Assembly: GCF_007860185.1 (NCBI RefSeq)
Contig: NZ_SJPY01000002.1
Location: 316,374-380,373, forward strand
Direction of reading: 5' to 3'
DNA from: Novipirellula aureliae
GTDB lineage: Bacteria > Planctomycetota > Planctomycetia > Pirellulales > Pirellulaceae
Length of the DNA stretch: 64,000 nt
A model generated the notes under the pieces. That model saw nothing but the letters and a program-made list of their open reading frames with translations. It searched no databases and was not told the DNA's origin. Below are positions 28,179 to 37,700 of the stretch, one piece after another (the stretch's first letter is position 1; every line of letters begins with the position of its first letter). Position numbers and translations under genes: made by a program.

Positions 28179-30995
28179 TTGAATCGTCGAAAAGCCAAAT
28201 CGAATCCTCGTTTGAACCGAGAGGGAATACGAATCACCGAGAGGAGTGCGCGTGGCCCGAGGTCAGGCTCGGATCGGTCGGCATGGTTGCTCGATGCATG
28301 GTTGGCGGGCTTGTCGGCGCTCGTGTTGTATCTGATCGTGACCCGCCTTCGCTTCGATGATCCTCGGTGGCTCTACAATGGCTGGACCTATGCGGTTGCG
28401 GTCCCGGTTGTGGCATTGGCATTGGCGGTTGCATTTCACGGTTGGGCGTCTCAATACGTCCAAAAATCGATTCAAATCGGTTTTATGTTCAGTGTCTTTA
28501 TTCATCTGCTACTGCTGTTGTTGGCGGTCAATGTGGTCGTGTTTAACCAGTTTTTCCCAGAAGCTTTTACGGGAGTAAAACCGGAGCGATCACCGATTCG
28601 AAAAACGGTCCCCGAGTATCTTTTTCAAACTCCTGAAGAAACCGCGACGACACCCGACTGGTCTCGTCCGGTCGAGGTGGAAACGACGTCACGTGCGATT
28701 CCGAAGGAGATTCGTCAATTACCTCCGGTTGAAAACTCGGCACCAAAACTGGAGATGCCTCGACCGCCCGAGCCTGACGATCGTCCGATGCAAAAATTTT
28801 TGATGAAACGGAAAGAGGTCCAAGAGGCGCAGCCGAAACCAGCCGATTCGCCAGCGAAACTGGCTCGCCGTAAACGTTCCGAAGAAAGAATGACGTCGCC
28901 ACAAACAGAGCAACTAAGAAGTCCTTCAATCGAGGTTCCGAAGCTTGAGGTCGAAGCGGTCGAAATGGCGACTAGCCGAACTGCCGAACGTCGGTTGACC
29001 AATGAGACCAAGCGGCAAATGCAAGCCTCGTCGATTTTGCCATCGCGCGCCAATCGGTCGGCTGAGTTCACTCCCACATCGCCAGTACCGATCGTAGCGA
29101 ATGTGCGGGCAACTTCGGAAGCTCTTCCCAAACTTGGCGAAATGGGTCTGACACCACGCCAGCGAGCTCGCATGGAAAGTCGGTCGGTAAAACCGGCTGG
29201 CGCAAGTCCGTCGGCTCAAACGGTTGCCATCGCTCGAATCGATGAGGCCGCCGACCAAATGCTCTCGCCGGTGGACGTGGCGATGCCGCGTCGTGGGGAG
29301 ACACAGGGGGCTCAGCTGAGGCCTGCTGAGTCCAATGAAGGAGTCAGTGCTCCGTCGTTGGAATTATCCCCGGCATCCCCAGGTGACATTCGCCGGCGAG
29401 ACTTGTCTGCGTTGGCAGGTGTTCCGGATGTACGACCCGATGCATCTGAGCAGGCAAGGCCATCGCGACATCCGCGCAACCCGCGTAATGAGCTAATGCC
29501 CGCCGGAACTCCCTCCTTGTCCGAGAGGGTTGCAACGTCGGCGGCAAAACAAAACGCACCTCCAATCGACGAGGTTGCCGAACGCAGCGAGTTCGGCCCC
29601 GAGCGGCGTCGATCGGAGTCGAATATTCCAATGCACCAAGTTGCTCCGGACATCCGTTTGGGGCCAAGCTTGGATGTGCTCTCGCCCGAATCGATTGCAG
29701 GACTTGCCGAGCGTCCCGACCGATTCGCAGGCGTTGTACCATCGACCCAAATGCCCGATTTGGGCTCGCTAGAAATGACCAATCGGCCTCGCAAACGCCG
29801 TGAAATTGGTGGTCCGGTGACCCCAGCGGGCAGTGAGGTCGCGGCGGTCGAATCGTTCAGCCGCCGCGTCATGCGAACCCAAGGCGGCGCCGCCCCGACC
29901 CCCGCTGGAATGGTCGGACCAGCAACCGAGGAAGCGATTGAACTCGGTTTGACCTATCTAGCGGATACCCAAAATGAGGATGGTAGTTGGTCGCTCGCAG
30001 GTCATGGGCCGGCGGGCCAACGTGAAGAGGTGATGATGCGAAGCGACACCGCCGCAACCGGACTTTGCTTGCTAGCGTTTCAAGGTGCCGGATACACCCA
30101 TCGACAACATCAGTACGCCGATACGGTCAGTCGTGGTTTAAAGTTTCTGCTAGAGAACCAAAAAACAAACGGTGATTTGTATCGCCCCGAGGACCGCTTC
30201 AGCAATCAAAATGTAGCATTCTATAGTCACGGCATTGCGGCATTGGCCCTCTGTGAAGCATACGGAATGACGCAAGATGATGAGTTAAAGGTAGCCGCAC
30301 AACGGTCGCTCGATTATATCGGCAATACTCAACATGCTCGGTTGGGAGGTTGGCGGTACATGGCTCAGGTCAGTAGCGACACCAGCGTATCAGGATGGAT
30401 GATGATGTCACTCAAGAGCGGTGAGTTGTCAGGACTAAATGTGCCCGATGGCGTCTACGCTGGCATCGATCGTTGGCTTGACTATGCGCAGATGAATTCC
30501 GTGCGTGCGGATCGTTATCGCTACGATCCGTTCGCTGCCGACACACCCGCCCAGCGACATGGGCGGGAAGTGACACCGACAATGACCGCCGTCGGTATCT
30601 TCATGCGAATGTACTCCGGTTGGCGGCGTGACAACAAAGACATGCAATCTGCTGCGGAGTATCTCTTAGAACATCCGCCTGAAATGGGATCGCCAGCAAC
30701 AAGGCCATCCGATGTACGGTTGTCAAAACGAGACGCCTATTATTGGTACTATGCCACGCAGGTCATGTTTCACATGGGCGGCACGTACTGGGAACGATGG
30801 AATGCCTACTTGAATCCGTTACTACTGAAAAGCCAGATCAAGTCGGGTGAGAAAGCAGGTAGCTGGGACCCCAAATTCCCGGTCGAAGACCGTTGGAGTC
30901 CCCACGGCGGTCGACTTTATGTGACCACGATGAACCTGCTCAATCTCGAAGTCTACTATCGGCATTTGCCGATCTACGACCAAGTTGCCGAATAG
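28179..30995 (+). CDS. Membrane-anchored Pro-rich protein with C-terminal prenyltransferase/squalene-cyclase-like toroid
   Basis: The 938-residue protein has three parts. (1) Hydrophobic helices lie at about residues 35-52, 70-90 and 98-125. (2) A polar, Pro/Arg-rich segment of about 450 residues follows, reminiscent of a TonB-style periplasm-spanning linker. (3) A C-terminal domain from about residue 585 has terpenoid-cyclase/prenyltransferase repeats: TYLADTQNEDGSWSL, DTAATGLCLLAFQGAG, GLKFLLENQKTNGDLY, GGWRYMAQ, TMTAVGIFMRM and WSPHGGRLYVTTMNLLNLEVYYR. The DxDD cyclase motif is not seen, so it is probably a binding or non-cyclase enzyme domain. The start is a TTG at 28179 with AGGA 11 nt upstream; no in-frame ATG exists before the first helices. 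It ends the operon begun at 23089. Confidence 0.8.
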   Translation: MNRRKAKSNPRLNREGIRITERSARGPRSGSDRSAWLLDAWLAGLSALVLYLIVTRLRFDDPRWLYNGWTYAVAVPVVALALAVAFHGWASQYVQKSIQIGFMFSVFIHLLLLLLAVNVVVFNQFFPEAFTGVKPERSPIRKTVPEYLFQTPEETATTPDWSRPVEVETTSRAIPKEIRQLPPVENSAPKLEMPRPPEPDDRPMQKFLMKRKEVQEAQPKPADSPAKLARRKRSEERMTSPQTEQLRSPSIEVPKLEVEAVEMATSRTAERRLTNETKRQMQASSILPSRANRSAEFTPTSPVPIVANVRATSEALPKLGEMGLTPRQRARMESRSVKPAGASPSAQTVAIARIDEAADQMLSPVDVAMPRRGETQGAQLRPAESNEGVSAPSLELSPASPGDIRRRDLSALAGVPDVRPDASEQARPSRHPRNPRNELMPAGTPSLSERVATSAAKQNAPPIDEVAERSEFGPERRRSESNIPMHQVAPDIRLGPSLDVLSPESIAGLAERPDRFAGVVPSTQMPDLGSLEMTNRPRKRREIGGPVTPAGSEVAAVESFSRRVMRTQGGAAPTPAGMVGPATEEAIELGLTYLADTQNEDGSWSLAGHGPAGQREEVMMRSDTAATGLCLLAFQGAGYTHRQHQYADTVSRGLKFLLENQKTNGDLYRPEDRFSNQNVAFYSHGIAALALCEAYGMTQDDELKVAAQRSLDYIGNTQHARLGGWRYMAQVSSDTSVSGWMMMSLKSGELSGLNVPDGVYAGIDRWLDYAQMNSVRADRYRYDPFAADTPAQRHGREVTPTMTAVGIFMRMYSGWRRDNKDMQSAAEYLLEHPPEMGSPATRPSDVRLSKRDAYYWYYATQVMFHMGGTYWERWNAYLNPLLLKSQIKSGEKAGSWDPKFPVEDRWSPHGGRLYVTTMNLLNLEVYYRHLPIYDQVAE

Positions 30996-31064
30996 GCTGA
31001 ACGTAGCCGGTCTTCAAGTCGTTTTCTTTCGAAATGAAACAGAGCCGTCGTTATGTTGTCGGCA

Positions 31065-31868
31065 TTATTTTTTGATCTCTGGTTGAAATTTTGGACGAGA
31101 GTGTGAATTGATGAAGGCGGCGATGTCAAAAGCTTCTTGCTCGGTCAGGTCGGCGTCATCGAGCGGCATCGCAACCTTTAACCACGATGCCATCTTGAGC
31201 ACTTTGGCAAGACCGGCGCCGTCATTATAGGATTGTTCGCCCCACACCGGAGGACCTTCGTCCGATCCGCTGCCGTCCTCAAGATGGCAATCCGCACAAC
31301 GGTCGGCGTACAGCGACCTTCCATTCGGAATGTCTGGCTCGATCGCGTCGCCATCAAGAAAGGTCAAATGATTCGGCCCAAGCGGAGCGGTTGGGTTCAT
31401 GTCAATCGGCGTCTGGCGTGACAGCCACGTGAGATAAGCTGCAATCGCGACTGAAACCTTACTTCCATTGGCCGGACGAGAACCATTTTGACTGCGAAGA
31501 AAACAATTGGCGATTCGTTCCTCCAGCGTGATCACCGCCGATTCGCGTGGCGAATAGGCTGGATAGGCCGCTGCCACTCCAACGAATGAAGCGGCTTGAG
31601 GATGCTGTCCGGCATCCAAATGACAGGAGGTGCAATTCAACGAGTTGCCGACCAGCGGCTTCGTCATCGGATGCGAACTTGTTTCCCTCACTAACGTCTC
31701 CCCCAAACGAACCATCTCGCCCAACTCGCCCGGCGGATAGCCGCCCGTTTCCCCATCGGAGCCGTCGTCGGTTGCAGTGGTTGCTTTCGGGGTTGCCTCT
31801 TGATTCCACGCCGTGGAACCAATTGCGAGCGTGAATGCACAAACGAATGCTGCTGGGAAAATTTTCAT
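31065..31868 (-). CDS. Dihaem c-type cytochrome, TsdA-like (thiosulfate dehydrogenase family candidate)
   Basis: The 267-residue protein has a signal peptide (residues 1-21) and two CxxCH haem sites: CTSCH at about residue 79 and CADCH at about residue 190. The N-terminal haem domain resembles TsdA: a CxSCHLDAG start, PAYSPRESAVITLEERI, and a Cys in IANCFLRSQNG. In TsdA a cysteine in this region is an axial ligand of the active-site haem. The second half is a class I cytochrome c domain ending AFDIAAFINSHSRPKF. It would act in the periplasm, oxidising thiosulfate to tetrathionate or the reverse, or simply carrying electrons. No sulfur-oxidation genes are adjacent, so the enzyme call is tentative; the dihaem cytochrome call is firm. 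Confidence 0.85.
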   Translation of the reverse strand: MKIFPAAFVCAFTLAIGSTAWNQEATPKATTATDDGSDGETGGYPPGELGEMVRLGETLVRETSSHPMTKPLVGNSLNCTSCHLDAGQHPQAASFVGVAAAYPAYSPRESAVITLEERIANCFLRSQNGSRPANGSKVSVAIAAYLTWLSRQTPIDMNPTAPLGPNHLTFLDGDAIEPDIPNGRSLYADRCADCHLEDGSGSDEGPPVWGEQSYNDGAGLAKVLKMASWLKVAMPLDDADLTEQEAFDIAAFINSHSRPKFQPEIKK

Positions 31869-32267
31869 GGAGCAAGTTTCAAAGTGGAGGTTTCAAGACG
31901 GATTGGATTGCCATCATCTATTCTGCAATCGCTTTTCCCTGAAGTGAACCGCCACGGTAACCAGAGACGGTAACCAGAGACGGTAACCAGAGATCGATCC
32001 CGAAATCGGCTTCACGCGAATAGAGGTGATGCAGTCGGTTGCAGATCCTGCACTTCTTTGCGTCACGTGTCGCACTCGGCCGTTCCTTCCAACGGGCTTT
32101 ACGAAGCAAGTAGCCAATTGGCACGTTGATTGCGATAGGGCGAAACAAAGATCATCGCGGATCGAAGCCCAGGCGGACTTCGATTCGGTGGATTGTGATC
32201 GGGTTCTGCCACCGCTGCGATAACGCAGAAAAATGGTCTTACCGATCTTCACTGAGGAGACCTCAAC
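31869..32267. other. Intergenic region between divergent cytochrome and small secreted protein genes
   Basis: 399 bp. It contains the 13-bp tandem repeat at 31955-31993 and a 13-nt hairpin around the Shine-Dalgarno of the next gene (TGAGG-AGA-CCTCA, 32253-32265). The rest shows no gene and no promoter I would defend. Confidence 0.45.
31955..31993. repeat. Three tandem copies of a 13-bp repeat
   Basis: CGGTAACCAGAGA occurs three times in a row upstream of the cytochrome gene (about 90-125 bp from its ATG). A role as a regulator binding site is possible but unproven. Confidence 0.9.
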
Positions 32268-32450
32268 ATGTCACCAATCTTCCGTTACACCCTGACCGTC
32301 GCATTCTTGGTTGCCGTTCTATCGTCGGCGAGTATCGCTAGCGCTTCGCACATCCGCAATCCCATTGAGCGACGTCAACATGCCGAACGCGGCTTCTTCG
32401 TAAAGGACACCGGCCATCACGTAAGGACGATACACCTATTCCGACGGTAG
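32268..32450 (+). CDS. Small secreted protein of unknown function (60 residues)
   Basis: The short frame begins with a textbook signal peptide (MSPIFRYTLTVAFLVAVLSS, cleavage likely after ASIASAS). A mature part of only about 32 residues is rich in His and Arg (HIRNPIERRQHAER, HHVRTIHLFRR). A strong GAGGAG at 32254-32259 stands 8 nt before the ATG, inside a small hairpin (TGAGG-AGA-CCTCA) that could hide it. This supports real translation. The mature part may be truncated by mutation, because the DNA after the stop leads into repeat material. No family recognised. Confidence 0.55.
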   Translation: MSPIFRYTLTVAFLVAVLSSASIASASHIRNPIERRQHAERGFFVKDTGHHVRTIHLFRR

Positions 32451-33061
32451 TGGAAAGGAATCGTCGCTCGGTCGTGAAGTGAAAGACGGTCCTAAAGACG
32501 CTCGCAGTCGTCGATCTCGACGGCTGTGCTTTGTCAAAACGAAGAATGAGGGCGAGATTCGGGCATTTGTTTGCATTGGACGCAAGAATGGATCGTGATT
32601 CCACTGAGTGAATTTTGTATAGAGCTGGTTCGCAATCCGCCGTCAACGAAACGGCCTGTCGATTTAATCGTTTAACGCTTAGCCGAAGGCGTCAGCTTTT
32701 CCATAATCGGTCGCCTATGGCTTGGCGTTAAACAATAAGTCGAGTCAAACCGATTAAATCGACAGCCCGCTATCGCCAAAACGGCTAATGAATAATCCAG
32801 GCTAGCCAAACTTGAGGAAACTCAATCCCCAAGCCTGCTCGGATAAACGGGACTGCTTTGTTCCTGTCGCCTACACCGCAGGGTTAAGATGAAGAGTAGG
32901 ATTATGATCAAGGGCAACCGGTCAAGGGCGAAGCCCGTGAACGGCTACGAGAATTTTTCGTGGCTGTGGCTTCTCACCGCAGCTTGCTTGGGGACAGACT
33001 CCCCCAGCCACTCTTTTGCCAAGCCTAAAATCAAACGGTGACAAAGCATCAACGGCAACTT
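32451..33061. other. Convergent intergenic region with repeat copy D
   Basis: 611 bp with no credible gene. Repeat copy D occupies 32551-32804. At about 32884-32955 lies a degraded, inverted version of the sequence next to copy B (GTGAACGGCTAC, plus AAGATGAAGAGTAGGATTATGAT). The remaining sequence before the next stop codon shows nothing recognisable. Confidence 0.55.
32551..32804. repeat. Nested palindromic element, copy D
   Basis: The 110-bp core is at 32656-32765 (orientation as B and C). Its right flank GCTATCGCCAAAACGGCTA (32769-32787) is followed by the outer end ATGAATAATCCAGGCTA (32788-32804). Its left 105 bp (32551-32655) match the left module of copy B, not the left flank of A or C. 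It is therefore a chimera of the two sub-types. It lies 3' of the secreted-protein gene at 33062 (minus) and of the small secreted protein (plus). Confidence 0.88.
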
Positions 33062-33904
33062 TTAGCGGCTACCACACGCTTCATTGATTGCCTTTGCAAG
33101 TTGACTCAGTAGATCCGCATCGTACGAATCTCGACATGCCAACCTTTGCAATGGATCCGTCCATGAAAAATCGGTTCCGGGAGGAAGTGCTTCCAAAGCG
33201 AAAGCGTTCTCGTTTGGCACGCCAAGAAAGAACTGATCTCCATCGACGTGAATCGCCCGGTCTTCTCGTGTGTTTTCGGCGACGATACGTAGCGGATCGG
33301 CAACCAATAACCTGTTTCGGCCATCTTTTTTATCAAACAACCAAGTCGCCAGTGAAAGCTTCCCGTTGGTTGGGTTGATCCATACCAAATGACGATTGAC
33401 GACACGGCGGTGCTGGTTGAAACGGTCGAATATCGCTGGAACATCAAACAGAAAAAGGGTCGTCGTGCGAACAATCACTTGTACCTGTTTGCATTGTTCC
33501 TCGTTTTCGCCGAGCACTCGTCGTTCGATAAAACCAAGTGAAGCTCCAAGATCGGTGGCGTTTGCAGAATCAATGACGACCAATTGCGAGTTGATCATTG
33601 TTGAATAACCGACCCCGGTATTCACCAAGGTGTATTTGGAGGATTGTGGATCACGATTGACTTGCGTCATGATCGTCAAACGGAACTTTGCGACAGCATC
33701 TCGGATCGAGCGCCCCATCGCATCCACATCGCCGCTGGCGATTCGCGGTGTCGCGATCAAGACAATTCGGTTCCATGGCGATGCCCCCGATTGTTCAACA
33801 ACCAACCCTGGCGGCAGCGTCGTGATCGGCTCGCCATACGCCGCTTCACTAGACGGCACAAGCAAGCATACAATGAGACAAAGCAAAAAGTTGAGTCGAT
33901 TCAT
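33062..33904 (-). CDS. Secreted protein of unknown function
   Basis: 280 residues with a clear signal peptide (MNRLNFLLCLIVCLLVPSS, cleavage near AYG). The mature part is globular and mixed alpha/beta. The stretch VVIDSANATDLGASLGF resembles a nucleotide- or ligand-binding segment only loosely. Two Cys lie at the C-terminus (LACRD, EACGSR) and one in EQCKQVQVIV. I recognise no family. It is divergent from the ABC ATPase gene 69 bp away, so they could share control, but there is no further evidence linking them. Confidence 0.75.
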   Translation of the reverse strand: MNRLNFLLCLIVCLLVPSSEAAYGEPITTLPPGLVVEQSGASPWNRIVLIATPRIASGDVDAMGRSIRDAVAKFRLTIMTQVNRDPQSSKYTLVNTGVGYSTMINSQLVVIDSANATDLGASLGFIERRVLGENEEQCKQVQVIVRTTTLFLFDVPAIFDRFNQHRRVVNRHLVWINPTNGKLSLATWLFDKKDGRNRLLVADPLRIVAENTREDRAIHVDGDQFFLGVPNENAFALEALPPGTDFSWTDPLQRLACRDSYDADLLSQLAKAINEACGSR

Positions 33905-33973
33905 GTTTCAAAAAGCCAGAGAGACGGTCGTGCCAACATCCTAACTTGAAAGCGTCGCAAGGCAAACGACCCC

Positions 33974-34705
33974 ATGAACAGCCCCTCGAAAAAAAATTTG
34001 CCTGATAAAGGCCCATCCAATCCCTCTTTACCGTTGGTCGAGCTCGAAGATGTCAGTCGACATTATACCGATGGTGATGTGATGGCCCTCAACCACGTCA
34101 GTCTGTCGATTCGTCACGGGGAATTTTTGGCAATCGCCGGACCAAGTGGCTGCGGGAAATCAACGCTTCTCAATATGATTGGCGCCCTCGATCGCCCAAC
34201 GTCGGGAAGCGTCCGATTTTGTGGAAAAACCATTGATGCGACGATGAATTTGGACCGATTGAGGTCGCAGCAAATCGGCTTCGTATTTCAATCTTTTTAC
34301 TTATTGCCCAATTTGACCGCAGAGGAAAATGTGCAGTTGCCAATGTTCGGAATCGAGCCTGATGCCAAAAGACGAACGGACATAGCCAAAGAACTATTGA
34401 GCGAAGTCGGGCTTTCAGACCGCATGAAGCATTTTTCATGGCAGCTTTCCAATGGCCAACGCCAACGCGTCGCAATCGCTCGTGCGTTGGCCAACCGCCC
34501 CGTATTGGTTCTGGCCGATGAGCCGACCGGAGCACTCGATTCGGAAAGTGGAACGAGCGTCATGCGACTCTTGACTCGATTTTGCCATGACCGCGACCGT
34601 AGTCTGGTCGTCGTCACCCACGACAACTCGGTAGCCAAACAAGCTGACCGCGTTGTGCAACTTCACGATGGCAAAGTCATTCGTGACAAGGCGAGCGGCC
34701 GATAG
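33974..34705 (+). CDS. ABC transporter ATP-binding protein, LolD/MacB type
   Basis: The 243-residue protein has Walker A GPSGCGKST, a Q-loop in FVFQSFYLLPNLT, signature LSNGQRQRVAIARAL (third position Asn instead of Gly), Walker B VLVLADEPTGALD, and the H-loop VVVTHD. The spacing and GALD D-loop are typical of LolD/MacB/FtsE-type ATPases that work with FtsX-fold permeases. A permease of exactly that fold lies at 45697-46944, at the other end of the PKS/NRPS operon and on the opposite strand. The two probably form one exporter flanking the cluster. No membrane-fusion protein is seen. The gene is convergent with the NRPS gene across a strong palindromic terminator. Confidence 0.93.
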   Translation: MNSPSKKNLPDKGPSNPSLPLVELEDVSRHYTDGDVMALNHVSLSIRHGEFLAIAGPSGCGKSTLLNMIGALDRPTSGSVRFCGKTIDATMNLDRLRSQQIGFVFQSFYLLPNLTAEENVQLPMFGIEPDAKRRTDIAKELLSEVGLSDRMKHFSWQLSNGQRQRVAIARALANRPVLVLADEPTGALDSESGTSVMRLLTRFCHDRDRSLVVVTHDNSVAKQADRVVQLHDGKVIRDKASGR

Positions 34706-34714
34706 GAAATTCAT

Positions 34715-34771
34715 GTCGTGGATCTTGTTGAAGATCCTGTCGCCTTTTGGATCTCTAACAAGATCCACGAC
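34715..34771. terminator. Bidirectional terminator between ABC ATPase and NRPS genes
   Basis: A perfect 15-bp inverted repeat (GTCGTGGATCTTGTT at 34715-34729; complement at 34757-34771) surrounds a 27-nt loop. On the plus side it is followed by GGTTTTAAAATAC. It sits in the 82-bp gap between convergent genes, 10 bp after one stop and 16 bp from the other. The U-tract is imperfect, so efficiency is uncertain. Confidence 0.65.
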
Positions 34772-34787
34772 CGAAGGTTTTAAAATA

Positions 34788-37700
34788 CTATCGGACGACT
34801 GCCCATTTACTCTGCACCAATTGCTTCGCCAACTCAGCAACATGCGGTTGCGACAACATACTGTGGTGATGACCGGGGACTTTGATCACATCGACATGCG
34901 TTGCCAGTTTCGACCACCCTCGATCTAGTGGTCCCACCGTTTCGACGGGGATATCAAGGGGCCGATAGAAATCGATGGGTATCGTTAGTGGAGCGAGCCG
35001 ATAGTGATTGGCCAACTGAACGTGGTGATGAAACAGTCTCTGCATATCGGACAATGTTTTTTGCACGATTTCCTCGGGTACGTTCTCATCCAAAACACCA
35101 AGCTTCTTGGCATGTTCCCACAAAAAGGGCAACTGCTCAGCCGGAGAAAGCTGTCCGAGTTGCTCCAGTGACAGATCGATGCCATACTCGCGTCCAACGT
35201 TTTGCTCGTCCGCTGGTGCGATGAGATCGGTTGAGCCAGCGGGAATCGACGTGTCGAGCAAAATCAGCCGTATAACGTGACGTCCTTTGGCTTGCAGTTG
35301 TTTTGCAACTTCCACGGCAATCAATCCACCAAGTGACCATCCGCCGACGATCAGCGCACCATGAGCGTCGATTTGTTCAATCGCTTCGACATACTCTGCA
35401 GCCATCGTTTCGACGGTTTCAGGTAGCTTTTCATCGCCATGAAGTCCTCTTGAGCGGATTGCATAAAATGGCTGATCGACAGGCAATTGCTTAGACAAAT
35501 CACGATAGCAGACAACGATTCCGCCAGGCGGATGGACCATAAAAATCGGCGGCCTATCGCCGAGTGGTTGCCATGCCATGATTAAAGACGCTCGGTCCGA
35601 GGATCCTGACGGGGAACGCAGGGTTGATCGATCAGCTCCGAGGCCTCGATGAAGTTCCCTTAGCCTAAGTGCGAGGCCGCGAATGTCGGTTTGATCGAAC
35701 AGCAGGGCCACGGGGACTCGCACCCCAAGATCGTCGCTAAGCTTCGATGCAAGTATCGCTGCTTGCAAAGAACTACCACCCGCGTCGAAGAAATCCTCGT
35801 CGACTCGGACGTCATCTCGCTCAAGAATCTCTTTCCATCTGTCAACCATCAACGACTCGAGCGAATCGATTGGCAGCCCCGAATCGTTTGATTCCGCGTG
35901 GCTCTCCCACGATCGCTCGGCCATCTTCACAAGCGATTTACGATCGACTTTTCCATTTGCATTTCTTGGAAGTTGGTCAAGCGAATTCACTTGAGCGGGA
36001 CGTTTGAAGCGAGGCAAGTCGGTGAGCAGTCGATCGATGTTGACGGGTTCGCTATCCGCTTGCTGAGAGATGACAATGAATGCAGCAAGCACGGCACGGT
36101 CATGTTCGCCGACGACACATACCGCTGCATCGGCAACCGCTGGATCATTTCGCAAATGGTTTTCGATCTCTGCGAGTTCAATACGATACCCGCGTAACTT
36201 GACTTGGTCATCGACACGTCCCAAAAACTCAATGAGCCCATCGGCATTGACACGTCCAAGATCGCCAGTCAAATAGGCTCGCCCTGCATTTAGCGAATCG
36301 AGTGACCGAAACACTTTCGCCGTTTCCGATGGCTGGTTTAAGTACCCACGAGCGAGCCCTTTACCACAAATTGCGATTTGCCCTACCACCCCGTCGGGTA
36401 CCGGATTGAATGGGTCGTCCAGTATAACAATTTCGCTTCCTGAGATCGGCGTGCCAATCGGGACCGGCTTTCTCGGATCGTGATTGAGCGGTGTTTGGTA
36501 GGCGGTGGCTTCGATCGCGGCTTCGGTCGGCCCATAAAAATTCCAGAGCGACGGATTGCTAATCTCGCGCAGCAAACGCGGCAGATCGGTCGGCATCGGT
36601 TCGCCACCGGTCCAAATTTGCTTGAGCGTTTGAACGCGTGAGAAACGAGGATGCGATACGATCACTCGCAAAAAGCTTGGGTTGGCTGCCAAAACGGTGA
36701 TTCGCTGGTCGACCAAGGTATCGATGATGTCATCGAGATCGGGAACCGATGGTGAGGATCGCCTGGGCCAAATGATCGTGGCCCCTTGGTGAAGCGCCGT
36801 TAAGAGGATGCCTAACCCAGCATCAAATTGATGCGACAACAGCGAGATCACGCGATCTTTTGAAGTCAAAGGGACATTTTGCCGGCGCCACGAAAGCGTG
36901 TTGGCGATCGCAGCATGTTCAATCATGACACCTTTTGGACGCCCCGTTGAGCCCGAGGTATAGATCACATAAGCCAAGTCATTCGGGGCGTTCGAAATGT
37001 CGGGAACCGCCGGAGCATGCTCCGATTCGGATAAGACCGATCGGATATCGATGGTTTCGAAATTCGACTCGTCTACATTGCTCGTTCCGTCCAAGTCGAG
37101 TGGACGGTCGGTGATGACGACGACCGGCTGAGTATCGGCAAGCCAAGAGGAAATTTCGAGGGAAGGATGGTCGGCATCGAGTGGCACAATCGCCGCACCA
37201 CTTTGCACAACCGCACGAAGTGCGATGGCGAAAAGAGGACCGCTGGCCATAACAACGGCCACGTGCTGATTGGCCTGCACACCAAGACTTAGAAGCTTTG
37301 CCGTTAAACGATTGCATAACCGCCGAAAGTGCCTGGGTGAATACTGACAATCGGTTGGGCCACCGAGTAGATTGGCAGTGTCACTTCCCGCCTCGAGTAA
37401 AAAGCCGAGCGTTGCTCGGTCGGATGGCAAGTCGACCGGCGCGTCGACCGGCACAACCGGTTGAGCTTTTTGGATTGGCCAAGCAATCGATGAAACTCGG
37501 TTTTCCGATTGTTGGAGCAGAGTGAGAGTCAAGCGTTGGAAATTGTCACGAAGCCTACGCATCGAATCATCACGAAACAGATCGGTACAGTAACAAACCA
37601 TCCCGCCAATTCGCTCTGCAGCCGTATCGAAAACAAACTCAATGTCGTAATGACAGGTCGGGTGGGAAATCGGGAACGGTTGCTGTTGCAATCCCCCCAT

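Noticed and set aside
28091-28360. GTG-started frame immediately after the ExbD-like stop
   Set aside because: It overlaps the start of the toroid-protein gene in another frame and has no domain or hydrophobic pattern.
28179-30995. Calling the toroid protein a squalene-hopene cyclase
   Set aside because: The DxDD catalytic motif and most QW repeats are not visible, and the protein is membrane-anchored with a long linker.
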